Shown here piece by piece: positions 8,672 to 15,057 of a DNA stretch of 18,598 nt. The notes under the pieces are model-generated. The model did no database searches. It had not been told where the DNA came from and saw nothing but the letters and a program-made list of their open reading frames with translations. Within the stretch, counting starts at the first letter, position 1. Every line of letters starts with the position of its first letter. Location: positions 1 through 18,598 of the forward strand of contig CAZOIA010000113.1 of assembly GCA_964579675.1 (NCBI GenBank). Direction: 5' to 3'. Source of the stretch: CAZOIA01 sp964579675. Its GTDB lineage: Bacteria > Planctomycetota > Phycisphaerae > UBA1845 > PWPN01. The translations under genes and the position numbers were made by a program.

Positions 8672-9530
8672 AACCGGGTAGCGGCCGGCCACGCCAACGT
8701 GGGAAGGTCGGTGGTTGGATACCCGCATCCTCACATACCTCGGCGAAGAGCCGAAGCGCTTCAGCCCGCGAAGCATCCATCCATTCGGCAATGGCGTGGT
8801 CATGGATGCAGTAGAAATCCTGCTGCCCATGGTGCGACACATGGATTTGGCCGTCCCGGACTGCCAAGCTGTAGCGAGACCGAATGGCACGTAAGACGTC
8901 TACGATGGCATCCATCTTGTCTCGCCAATGCCGATTGGTGAGAAAGGCTTTGCCCCGCGCCTGGCCGAGCACGGCACCGTCACGCGCCCGCAAGCATCCC
9001 GTGTTGATCGCTGTAATGGTGTCCTCGATAGCCTTGTCAAAGGCCTCCATCGATCCCTCTTGCATGAACGGATCTTGGAAGGCAGGCCTGTCAAAGCATT
9101 GAGCGAAGAACCGTATGAGTTCTACATCCTCGTTCTTGGTGTCTGCTCGCGAAGGTGATTCGATCTCCAACAGCGCGGCCTTCTCAGACAACTGCTTCCA
9201 TTCCTGAAGCAAATCGACCGGGTACCGCTTCGCATCATTGTCGACCAGCTTGGCGCAATTCTGGCACAGCCAGATTCCATTCTCCGGAGCCTTACGCTGC
9301 TCAGATGTCATTCTAGCGTCGTATCTCGGGCCGCCCTTCGATGCAGCCGCAACATGCGCGGCAACACCCACGTTCAGCGCCTTCGTCGGGTCCTCCTGCG
9401 GCCCACTCGTCAACTGCCGGCAGTTCGGATTTGAGCAACGCATCCCGACTCGCTTTGCCAGAAGCTCTTTTGTCTCCACCGAGAAGTCGTCACGGATCGC
9501 CTTTGTACCGCGGTGTGTCTTGCTCGTCAC
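8667..9530 (-). CDS. HNH nuclease-domain protein with uncharacterised C-terminal domain, candidate defence effector
   Basis: A 287-residue protein. The N-terminal HNH/zinc domain (about 20-110) shows CSNPNC (C32, C37), the AAHV histidine (H59), GGPRYD, then PENGIWLCQNCAKLVDND with N84, C89 and C92. The layout matches the HNH domains found at the N-terminus of many anti-phage effectors, where cutting of DNA is switched on by a sensor. The residue after the second CxxC is Ala (A93) rather than His; this variant is common in this subfamily as I recall it. The rest (about 125-275), beginning IRFFAQCFDRPAF and containing DTITAINTG, is an alpha-helical domain I cannot name. It may be a ligand sensor or multimerisation unit. 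GTG start with GAGAGGATCC just before it. The start overlaps the upstream stop as GTGA, so translation is probably coupled to the SLATT-like gene. A 60-base sample is 52% GC. Confidence 0.85.
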   Translation of the reverse strand: MTSKTHRGTKAIRDDFSVETKELLAKRVGMRCSNPNCRQLTSGPQEDPTKALNVGVAAHVAAASKGGPRYDARMTSEQRKAPENGIWLCQNCAKLVDNDAKRYPVDLLQEWKQLSEKAALLEIESPSRADTKNEDVELIRFFAQCFDRPAFQDPFMQEGSMEAFDKAIEDTITAINTGCLRARDGAVLGQARGKAFLTNRHWRDKMDAIVDVLRAIRSRYSLAVRDGQIHVSHHGQQDFYCIHDHAIAEWMDASRAEALRLFAEVCEDAGIQPPTFPRWRGRPLPGW

Positions 9531-9913
9531 GGATCCTCTCCTCTTTCAATCATCGCTTCGCCAGCTTTCACTGCGTCAAGAAGATGTTTTATCTTGAAAC
9601 TTGGATCGAGACGGTATCGGTTGCATGCATCTGTCAGCAGGCGGGCCGCTGCAACGTATCCCCGGGCGCGGCGAGACGGCATCAAGAAGGTCATGAGCGC
9701 CACGCATACGGCGCATATCCATGCGATCCCCTCAAGAAGGTACGGCACAGCTTTCAAAAAACCGGGCTGCGCGGCCACGGTTATGGCAAACGACGTTGCA
9801 ACAATGCCCAGCGTGTAATGCAGGGTCTTCCATCGACGGTTGAACCTGACCCATACTCGGCGATGTACGTCTATCTCGTCGGGAACGTCTCTTGGAACAT
9901 GCTCTTCGCTCAT
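9527..9913 (-). CDS. Two-transmembrane SLATT-like protein, candidate membrane effector
   Basis: A 128-residue membrane protein. An acidic N-terminus and an amphipathic basic stretch (about 17-30) lead into TM1 (31-49) and TM2 (56-78). A cytoplasmic helical tail with RRARGYVAAARLL at 81-93 and further helices to 121 follows. Two close TM segments plus a C-terminal helical tail fit the SLATT family, predicted pore-forming effectors tied to nucleotide-sensing systems. I rest this on architecture, not on an alignment. ATG at 9911-9913 follows AAGGTG at 5 nt spacing. It is the first gene of the two-gene minus-strand operon, overlapping the HNH gene by 4 nt. A generic small membrane protein is the alternative. 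Confidence 0.6.
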   Translation of the reverse strand: MSEEHVPRDVPDEIDVHRRVWVRFNRRWKTLHYTLGIVATSFAITVAAQPGFLKAVPYLLEGIAWICAVCVALMTFLMPSRRARGYVAAARLLTDACNRYRLDPSFKIKHLLDAVKAGEAMIERGEDP

Positions 9914-10096
9914 CGGGCACCTTCAGCAATCGCCCATCCCGACCGGTGTCAATGTCATCTGAGTGCGATCATGTTTACCTGCCGATGCCGAATTTGCAAG
10001 AATCTGTCCACTCCAGGCTACCCGCGCGGCAGTTAACCGCTCTTTGCGGGGATAGATGGCAAACCCGAAGCCGTCATCCCTGAAGGAGCGATTGCC
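9914..10096. other. Divergent promoter region between SLATT-HNH operon and recombinase cassette
   Basis: A 183-base gap from which both operons should be transcribed. It holds a dyad just before the TTG-start gene (listed separately) and a GCGG/CCGC small stem at 10026-10040. On the minus strand a TTGACA is readable at about 9948-9953, but no matching -10 is clear. Confidence 0.4.
10047..10082 (+). promoter_or_regulatory. Hairpin directly upstream of the SD of the TTG-start gene
   Basis: GGGAT (10049-10053) and GATGGC (10055-10060) pair with GCCGTC (10070-10075) and ATCCC (10076-10080), giving an 11-bp stem with one bulged A, one G-T wobble and a 9-nt loop. It abuts GAAGGAG (10082-10088). 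It may tune translation or be a protein-binding dyad. Confidence 0.4.
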
Positions 10097-10309
10097 TTGC
10101 CCAGGACACGGAAGTCCGCGCCCGAATTGACCGCTGATCAGCGCCGTCGCCAGATCATCGACATCCTGTCCGCCCATCTCGCAAGGATGCCCGCCGCCAT
10201 TGAGGTGCCGCCGAAATCACCCCAGGCGTCGCCTGACTCCGGGGCTGAAACCGCCCGGCAGAATCTTCGCGGAAACCCGGAAACTGGCCTTGAGCTTTCG
10301 GCGAACTGA
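10097..10309 (+). CDS. Small hypothetical protein at head of recombinase cassette
   Basis: A 70-residue, basic, probably helical protein not matched to a named family. The N-terminal half (ELTADQRRRQIIDILSAHL) looks like an amphipathic helix; the C-terminal half is Pro/Ser/Gly-rich and likely disordered. Start is TTG at 10097, supported by GAAGGAG 8 nt upstream. It is followed closely by the DUF2924 and recombinase genes, an arrangement common in recombinase cassettes of GC-rich bacteria, so it probably serves that element as an accessory or regulator. Its stop overlaps an in-frame ATG of the next frame as TGATG, hinting at coupling. Confidence 0.65.
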   Translation: MPRTRKSAPELTADQRRRQIIDILSAHLARMPAAIEVPPKSPQASPDSGAETARQNLRGNPETGLELSAN

Positions 10310-10356
10310 TGGCTCAGTGTGTCAGGCGGTTAACAACGCGAGAAAGGACGCCGAGC

Positions 10357-10878
10357 ATGAAAAGCACCATCAGCATCGAGAAGGAGCTGGCCGCCATGAA
10401 GGACATGACCCCGAGGCAGCTCCGGGACAAGTACGCCGAGCTCTACGGCGAGCCATCACGCAGCGGCAACCGGCAATGGCTGCTTCGCCGCTGTGCGTGG
10501 CGTACCCAGGCCCTGGCCGAGGGCGGGCTGTCCGAGCGGGCGCAGCGCCGAGCGAAGGAACTGGCCCGCGACCAGGACCTTCGCATCATCCCGCCGGCGG
10601 GCATGACGATGGCCCCACTCCACCGGCCCGCGGACGTGAAGCAGCCCGCCCGCAAGTACATCCGTCGCACGCATGACGCCCGGTTGCCCATGCCGGGTGG
10701 GCAACTCACACGCGTCTACAAAGGTCATCTCTACGTGGTCAACGTGCTCGACGACGGGTTCGAGTACGACGGCCAGCGATACCAGAGCCTGTCCGCAGTG
10801 GCCCGCGCCATCACCGGCAGCCACTGGAACGGGTTCAGGTTCTTCAACCTCGACGACCCGAACAAGGAGCGCGAATGA
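10357..10878 (+). CDS. DUF2924 family protein, recombinase-associated
   Basis: A 173-residue protein of the DUF2924 family, whose molecular role is unknown but whose genes sit next to large serine recombinases in many proteobacteria and planctomycetes. The N-terminal part (IEKELAAMKDMTPRQLRDKYAELYG) is the typical helical opening. The C-terminal part carries the signature of a YKGHLYVVNVLDDGFEY stretch followed by SLSAVARAITGSHWNG. ATG at 10357 is chosen because family members begin at this point and AAAGGA lies upstream. An alternative ATG at 10309 overlaps the previous stop and would add 16 residues. Its end overlaps the recombinase start as ATGA, indicating coupled translation and joint function in integration or excision. 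Confidence 0.85.
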   Translation: MKSTISIEKELAAMKDMTPRQLRDKYAELYGEPSRSGNRQWLLRRCAWRTQALAEGGLSERAQRRAKELARDQDLRIIPPAGMTMAPLHRPADVKQPARKYIRRTHDARLPMPGGQLTRVYKGHLYVVNVLDDGFEYDGQRYQSLSAVARAITGSHWNGFRFFNLDDPNKERE

Positions 10879-12476
10879 ACGACAGACAAAGCAAGCCTAA
10901 CCCGGTGGTTCGGTGCGCGATCTACACGCGCAAGAGCACCGATGAGAATCTGGACCTGGACTTCAACTCGCTCGACGCCCAGCGGGAGGCTGGCGAGGCG
11001 TACATCAAGAGCCAACAGCACGAGGGCTGGGTTTGCCTGCCTACACTGTACGACGACGGCGGCTTCACTGGCGGCAACATGGACCGGCCCGCTGTCCGAC
11101 GACTCATGAGCGACATCGAGGCCGGTCGCATCGATTGCGTGGCGGTCTACAAGGTTGACCGGCTGAGTCGTTCGTTGCTCGATTTCGCCAAGCTGATGAG
11201 TGTTTTCGACAAACACAACGTGTCGTTCGTCTCTGTAACCCAGCAGTTCAACACCGCCACGTCCATGGGCCGATTGATCTTGAACATCCTTCTGTCGTTT
11301 GCCCAGTTCGAGCGGGAGCTGACCTCCGAGCGGACCCGCGACAAGATCGCCGCGGCTCGCCGCAAGGGCAAGTGGGTCGGCGGTCGCCCCGTTCTCGGCT
11401 ACGACATTGCGCCTTCCGGAGCGAACGGCAACGGCGGGCGTGTGACGGTTAACGAGGACGAGGCAGCGCAGGTCCGCCAGATCTTCGAGCTGTACCTGCT
11501 CCAGCGGTCCTTGATCCCCACGATGCAGGAGCTGGACCGTCGCGGCTGGCGCACCAAGCAATGGACCACCCGCAAGGGCCGGCTCAAGGGCGGCCGCAGG
11601 TTCACCAAGGACAGCCTGTACCGCCTGCTGACCAACATCGCCTATATCGGCAAGGTGCGTTACCACCAGGAAGTGTACGAGGGCGAGCACGACGCCATCG
11701 TCAGCGAGACGCTCTGGCATCGGGTGCAGGACGCCCTGCGGCTCAACGGCCGCAACGGCGGCACCAACTCCGGTCTTGTTCGAAACAAGTACGGCGCGCT
11801 ACTCAAAGGCCTGCTGCATTGCGGACCCTGTGGCTGTGGGATGATGCACACTTACACGACCAAGGGGAACCGGCGCTATCGCTACTACGTCTGCATGAAT
11901 GCCCAGAAGCGCGGTTGGGAGAACTGCCCGACCAGGTCGATCCCTGCCGCCGAGATCGAGCGGTTCGTCGTGGACCGCATTCGCGCCGTCGGCCAGGACG
12001 ACGAGGTTCTCTCGCGGACGCTGGAGCAGGCTCGCAAACAGAGCCGCCAGGGCCTCGACGCGCTTCAGGCGGAGCGCCGCCGGCTCGAACGCGAACTGAC
12101 CCGACACGGCGAAGAGGTCCGCACGCTGATGGACCAGGCGGGCACGCCGGGCGAGTCGCCGACGGCGGCGAGACTGGCCGACCTCCAGGAACGCATTCGT
12201 GCGGGCGAGCAACGGGCCACGGAGGTCCGCGAGCAGATCATCGCCCTGAGCGAGAAGGTCGTGGACGAGAGGGAACTGGCCCGGGCCCTGTCGCTGTTCG
12301 ATCCGGTCTGGGACTCGCTCTCCCCGAACGAGCAGGCCCGCGCGATACACCTGCTGGTCGAGCGCGTCACCTACGACGGCGCGGAGGGCACGCTGGCCAT
12401 CACGTTCCGGCCCACGGGCGTCAAGGCACTGGCCGAGGGACCCCCGGAGGCCCAAGCCACCGGCGTGGAGGGATGA
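10875..12476 (+). CDS. Large serine recombinase (site-specific integrase)
   Basis: A 533-residue large serine recombinase that would integrate and excise the mobile element by a serine-phosphodiester mechanism. The resolvase catalytic domain (about 12-160) starts CAIYTRKSTDE with nucleophile Ser21, followed by the conserved SLDAQRE and YKVDRLSRS stretches and the long helix FAQFERELTSERTRDKI. The recombinase DNA-binding domain follows (about 170-290). A zinc ribbon uses C316, C319, C340 and C351. A coiled coil (about 375-450, rich in Arg/Glu/Leu) should control synapsis and direction. Length and order are normal for the family, and all key residues are present, so it is probably active. It overlaps its neighbours on both sides by 4 nt (ATGA), forming a single translational unit with DUF2924 and the small HTH gene. 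Confidence 0.95.
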   Translation: MNDRQSKPNPVVRCAIYTRKSTDENLDLDFNSLDAQREAGEAYIKSQQHEGWVCLPTLYDDGGFTGGNMDRPAVRRLMSDIEAGRIDCVAVYKVDRLSRSLLDFAKLMSVFDKHNVSFVSVTQQFNTATSMGRLILNILLSFAQFERELTSERTRDKIAAARRKGKWVGGRPVLGYDIAPSGANGNGGRVTVNEDEAAQVRQIFELYLLQRSLIPTMQELDRRGWRTKQWTTRKGRLKGGRRFTKDSLYRLLTNIAYIGKVRYHQEVYEGEHDAIVSETLWHRVQDALRLNGRNGGTNSGLVRNKYGALLKGLLHCGPCGCGMMHTYTTKGNRRYRYYVCMNAQKRGWENCPTRSIPAAEIERFVVDRIRAVGQDDEVLSRTLEQARKQSRQGLDALQAERRRLERELTRHGEEVRTLMDQAGTPGESPTAARLADLQERIRAGEQRATEVREQIIALSEKVVDERELARALSLFDPVWDSLSPNEQARAIHLLVERVTYDGAEGTLAITFRPTGVKALAEGPPEAQATGVEG

Positions 12477-12883
12477 CCGTGTTGACCGTCGAGTGCAAGG
12501 TCCACTTCGAGGTCGGCCGCAAGGCTCGCAAGACGCTGAGGGCCGGCGACCCACCGCCCGAGCCGGTCGTCGAGCCGGGCACCGTCCCGCGCGTATCTCG
12601 CCTGATGGCCCTGGCGATCCGCCTCGACCGGCTCCTCCGCGAGGGTGCGGCCCGCGATTACGCCGACCTGGCCCGCCTCGGCGGTGTGACCCGCGCCCGG
12701 CTCACGCAAATCATGAACCTCACCCTCCTGGCCCCCGACATCCAGGAGGAGCTGCTGTTCCTGCCCCGCACCAACCGCGGCCGCGACCCCATCGCCGAGC
12801 CCCAGCTTCGTCCCATCGCCGGCATCCCCGACTGGCGAAAGCAGCGAAAACTGTGGCGGGGATTCGTCGCGGAGTGTCAGTGA
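12473..12883 (+). CDS. Small helix-turn-helix protein coupled to the recombinase
   Basis: A 136-residue protein beginning at ATG 12473, which overlaps the recombinase stop (ATGA). Residues 41-58 form a helix and 61-83 (RDYADLARLGGVTRARLTQI) read as a helix-turn-helix. The C-terminal tail is basic and ends with WRKQRKLWRG. Small HTH proteins of this kind often follow serine recombinases with DUF2924 partners. A role as recombination directionality factor or repressor of the cassette is inferred from position and size. The same strand has a much longer open frame from 11561, but that part is only the recombinase read in another frame. Confidence 0.8.
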   Translation: MTVLTVECKVHFEVGRKARKTLRAGDPPPEPVVEPGTVPRVSRLMALAIRLDRLLREGAARDYADLARLGGVTRARLTQIMNLTLLAPDIQEELLFLPRTNRGRDPIAEPQLRPIAGIPDWRKQRKLWRGFVAECQ

Positions 12884-12894
12884 CGCAGTAAGCG

Positions 12895-13010
12895 ACACGC
12901 TAACGTTCGGCATTGAATTTCGTTAGCGTGTTCACGTTTCAATCGCGCAAGTTTTGGGTTGACTTTGCGTGAAGCTGCGTTACGATGCATGTTCGACCCC
13001 CGTTAGCTTG
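12895..13010. promoter_or_regulatory. Operator-like repeats CGTTAGC(G/T)TG around a promoter
   Basis: A perfect 11-bp dyad, ACACGCTAACG (12895-12905) and CGTTAGCGTGT (12921-12931), with a 15-nt spacer, is followed by a third half-site CGTTAGCTTG (13001-13010). The -35/-10 pair at 12959-12986 lies between the second and third. There is no T-run after the dyad, so a protein binding site is more likely than a terminator. The HTH protein at 12473 is a candidate binder. Confidence 0.55.
12959..12986 (+). promoter_or_regulatory. Sigma-70-type promoter for the 13091 gene
   Basis: TTGACT (12959-12964), a 16-nt spacer, then TACGAT (12981-12986). Transcription would start near 12993, about 100 nt before the ATG at 13091. 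The leader contains a 6-bp hairpin GCAGGA/TCCTGC at 13011-13027. Confidence 0.6.
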
Positions 13011-13090
13011 GCAGGACAGAATCCTGCAGAGAACGCCGCGTTTTGGCTGAACAGCTCCCCGTGCGTGGGCGCGTGCCTGTGAGGACCCGC

Positions 13091-13759
13091 ATGGATGCGA
13101 AAGGTTCAGGCCGGGCTACCCTTGTCTATTTGTTTGCCCTGTCCGCAGGCACGCAGAATCTCACAGCGGCAACGGTCTTCTACGAGGCCCGGGGAGAGGC
13201 GATCGCCCAATCCCTATGCACCCTTTTTGACCGGGAGTACGCCCATACGGACGGTCACCCGTCGTTTCACTGGCAGGCTGCGGACACGGTATCCCCCGAT
13301 GATCAGATCTTGCTCGAGGAGGCCCTGGAGCAACTCGCCGTCTACGCCGACCACGGTCCTGCTCTCTATGATCCGGCGCCACCGAAGGATGCCCTTCTGC
13401 GTGCCCGGTATGCCCTGCGTGCGCGGAGGTGGGAAGACCTGCTGAGGCGGAGAATCAAGGACCAGGGGCTCGATCCGCCAAGCATCTTGCCGCGGCCAGT
13501 CCCGCCTGCCGTCGAACTCGGCGCCCCCGGCGCGCCCTGCCGGGTTTGGGGCAAGCAGAAGCCGCCGCTTACGGACGGGCAGCGAGCGGTGGTCACAGCT
13601 CTCATGAGGGCAGGCGATGAAGGCCTGACCAAGGACGCCCTGGAGACCGTCCGTGTCAGCGCCCGGCGCATGCTGAGAAGGCTCCGCGAGGACAAGGACT
13701 GGGCCGAGGTCATCCTCCTGCCGGGCCAGACCAATGGCCGTTACCGCCTCAAGGGGTAG
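13091..13759 (+). CDS. Hypothetical protein with C-terminal winged-helix-like region
   Basis: A 222-residue protein I do not recognise. ATG at 13091 is preferred over TTG at 13043 because GAGG lies 6 nt before it. The first 130 residues are mostly helical, with acidic stretches (SPDDQILLEEALEQL). A Pro-rich linker (about 133-150) follows. The last 65 residues (PLTDGQRAVVTALMRAGDEG onward, ending NGRYRLKG) look like a winged helix: three helices, then a beta wing. It is downstream of the operator-like promoter and upstream of four iteron-like repeats, which fits a DNA-binding regulator or replication initiator of the mobile element. That role is inference. Confidence 0.65.
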   Translation: MDAKGSGRATLVYLFALSAGTQNLTAATVFYEARGEAIAQSLCTLFDREYAHTDGHPSFHWQAADTVSPDDQILLEEALEQLAVYADHGPALYDPAPPKDALLRARYALRARRWEDLLRRRIKDQGLDPPSILPRPVPPAVELGAPGAPCRVWGKQKPPLTDGQRAVVTALMRAGDEGLTKDALETVRVSARRMLRRLREDKDWAEVILLPGQTNGRYRLKG

Positions 13760-13813
13760 GTACACCTATGTACACCTATGACCACCGCTTTTGTACACCT
13801 ATGAACACGAATG
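13760..13813 (+). repeat. Iteron-like 10-bp repeats TACACCTATG
   Basis: Exact copies at 13761-13770, 13771-13780 and 13794-13803, each preceded by G, and a fourth degenerate copy AACACGAATG (7 of 10 matches) at 13804-13813. They form two tandem pairs separated by 13 nt, in the gap right after the winged-helix-like gene. The layout fits binding sites for a replication initiator or repressor. Confidence 0.65.
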
Positions 13814-13830
13814 TCCACCACCTGTTCAGC

Positions 13831-13880
13831 GAGAATCCGTGCAGCATCGCAATGGGGCGATGCGTAGCACAAGGATTCTC
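13831..13880 (+). promoter_or_regulatory. Long hairpin burying the SD of the 13884 gene
   Basis: Nested perfect stems: GAGAATCC (13831-13838) with GGATTCTC (13873-13880), GTGC (13839-13842) with GCAC (13867-13870), and GCATCGC (13844-13850) with GCGATGC (13857-13863), closing a 6-nt loop. In total 19 bp with two small internal bulges. AAGGA (13871-13875), the SD of the ATG at 13884, has its GGA inside the outer stem. This suggests translation controlled by RNA folding, or a DNA-level operator. Confidence 0.65.
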
Positions 13881-13883
13881 GAC

Positions 13884-14231
13884 ATGGTTTCAGAAGCAGA
13901 ACCCACTGACCGATTCCAGCATCTCCCAGCTCCCGGCAGGAGCCTCCTTAGCCTGATGCAGCGCCTCAACTTCGGCCGGCTCACCTTCCGCGTCCGGCGC
14001 GGTGAGTTTGACCTGAGCCAGCCGTTTCACACCGTGCGCACAGTGAAGCTGGCCCGCGGGGACAACGGTCCTCGGCCGGAGACGGGAACCGCCGACTTCG
14101 AGCTTCGCAGGGAGCACATAGCAGCGCTGAGCACGTTGGCGCATCTCAAGGATGGCGCGTGCGTGACCATCGAGGTCAAGCACGGGCTGCCGTTCCTCAT
14201 CGAGATCGAACAGGACCATCAAGCGGCGTAG
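13884..14231 (+). CDS. Small hypothetical protein, mobile element
   Basis: A 115-residue protein of unknown function. ATG at 13884 is chosen because AAGGA lies 8 nt before it; in-frame ATGs at 13860 and 13791 would run the protein through the hairpin and the repeats. After a short helical stretch (19-29) the protein is predicted to be beta-rich: GRLTFRVRRGEF, TVKLARG, ADFELRREHI, CVTIEVKHGLP and FLIEIEQ. There is no signal peptide or membrane segment. The stop TAG is part of the outer arm of the inverted repeat at 14225. Expected to be an accessory protein of the integrated element. Confidence 0.65.
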   Translation: MVSEAEPTDRFQHLPAPGRSLLSLMQRLNFGRLTFRVRRGEFDLSQPFHTVRTVKLARGDNGPRPETGTADFELRREHIAALSTLAHLKDGACVTIEVKHGLPFLIEIEQDHQAA

Positions 14232-14342
14232 GGCACAGAGTACAGACAAGCACACCAGGCAACTAACCGGCCGCAAAGCGGAGGCGTTGCGGGTGTCGCG
14301 GAAATCCGCGAACTCGCAACGCCTTTTCTGTTGCCCTACGCC
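14225..14342. repeat. 118-bp structured element bounded by an 11-bp inverted repeat
   Basis: GGCGTAGGGCA (14225-14235) is the exact reverse complement of TGCCCTACGCC (14332-14342). Inside lie a CCGC/GCGG hairpin (14271-14281) and the long terminator-like hairpin at 14282-14324. As RNA it would fold as an outer stem closing two hairpins. As DNA it resembles a miniature inverted-repeat element, though I see no target duplication at its ends. Confidence 0.55.
14282..14327 (+). terminator. Strong intrinsic terminator between 14231 and the sigma gene
   Basis: AGGCGTTGCG (14282-14291) pairs with CGCAACGCCT (14315-14324). GGT (14292-14294) pairs with ACT (14312-14314). TCGCGG (14296-14301) pairs with CCGCGA (14306-14311). 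That is about 19 bp with one bulged G and an AAAT loop, followed by TTTTCTGTT. It should end transcripts from the 13091-14231 unit. Confidence 0.7.
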
Positions 14343-14395
14343 CCGCCGGATTCCGTCGATACCCGCGCGACCTCCCCGGCCACGAGGAGCAAGCA

Positions 14396-14971
14396 ATGTC
14401 ACTCGACGGAATTCTCAAGTACGCGATGAAACGAGCTCACTACAAGGCCAGGCAGGTCATCGGGAAAGACGGCTTCACGGAGGACGACTTCCAGAGCCTC
14501 AGGCAGGAGCTGCTGGCGGACGTTCTCCAGCGCCTGCCGAAGTTCAATGGCGATCGCTCAAGTGCCAAGACGTTCATCTGCCGTCTCATCGACAACCGGA
14601 TCGCCAGCCTGGTCAAGCATCGCCACGCCGCTTGCCGCGACCCGCGGCGCAACGAGTGTTCCCTGGACGACTGGGTGCATGACGAGGATAGCCGTTGGGT
14701 ACGGCGCGACACCACGATCAGTGAGGACCGCGCCCGCGCCCACACCGGCCAGGCCCCACGCAACCGCCAGGAACGTTTGGAACTGACGATAGACATGACC
14801 CGCGTCGTGGACTCGCTGCCGGACGACCTGCGCGATCTGTGCGAGCGTCTCCGGTCGCAGACGATGGCGGAGATCTCGCGCGAGACCGGCCTGTCGCGCG
14901 GCAGCATCTACGGACGGATCAAACTGATCCGGGCCCGGTTCGCCGAGGCCGGACTCGATTATTACGTGTGA
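14396..14971 (+). CDS. ECF-like RNA polymerase sigma factor
   Basis: A 191-residue protein with the two-domain build of an ECF sigma factor. Residues 27-84 fit sigma region 2 (FTEDDFQSLRQELLADVLQRL, then KTFICRLIDNRIASLVKH, the -10-binding helix area). Residues 131-184 fit region 4, with a helix-turn-helix at about 156-180 (MAEISRETGLSRGSIYGRIK) for -35 contact. ATG at 14396 has GAGGAG about 7 nt before it. No anti-sigma gene is adjacent. It sits just ahead of the phage-type recombination genes and may direct their transcription. A non-sigma HTH regulator with the same fold is the alternative. Confidence 0.8.
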   Translation: MSLDGILKYAMKRAHYKARQVIGKDGFTEDDFQSLRQELLADVLQRLPKFNGDRSSAKTFICRLIDNRIASLVKHRHAACRDPRRNECSLDDWVHDEDSRWVRRDTTISEDRARAHTGQAPRNRQERLELTIDMTRVVDSLPDDLRDLCERLRSQTMAEISRETGLSRGSIYGRIKLIRARFAEAGLDYYV

Positions 14972-15057
14972 CTCGCCGGACAGATCCGTCTTCGCCGCGG
15001 TAGGTAGTGAAGGAGGAGACACCTGGCGGACTGGCGACCACGGGAAGGACCGGCGAG
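14972..15057. repeat. 8-bp inverted repeat spanning the sigma-nuclease gap
   Basis: CTCGCCGG (14972-14979) and CCGGCGAG (15050-15057) are perfect reverse complements 70 bp apart, starting one base after the sigma-factor stop. Lesser GC-rich pairings lie between them. In GC-rich DNA this is weaker evidence than the other dyads. Confidence 0.35.

Noticed and set aside
8667..9913. Classical type II toxin-antitoxin pair
   Set aside because: The small partner is a membrane protein with two TM segments, not an antitoxin fold, and the HNH protein is far larger than usual toxins.
11561..12472. Long plus-strand frame upstream of the HTH gene
   Set aside because: Gly/Arg/Pro-rich product is the recombinase read in another frame; the real gene starts at 12473 with an ATGA overlap.
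13760..13813. CRISPR array
   Set aside because: Repeats are only 10 bp with irregular spacing of 0-13 nt and no cas gene is near.
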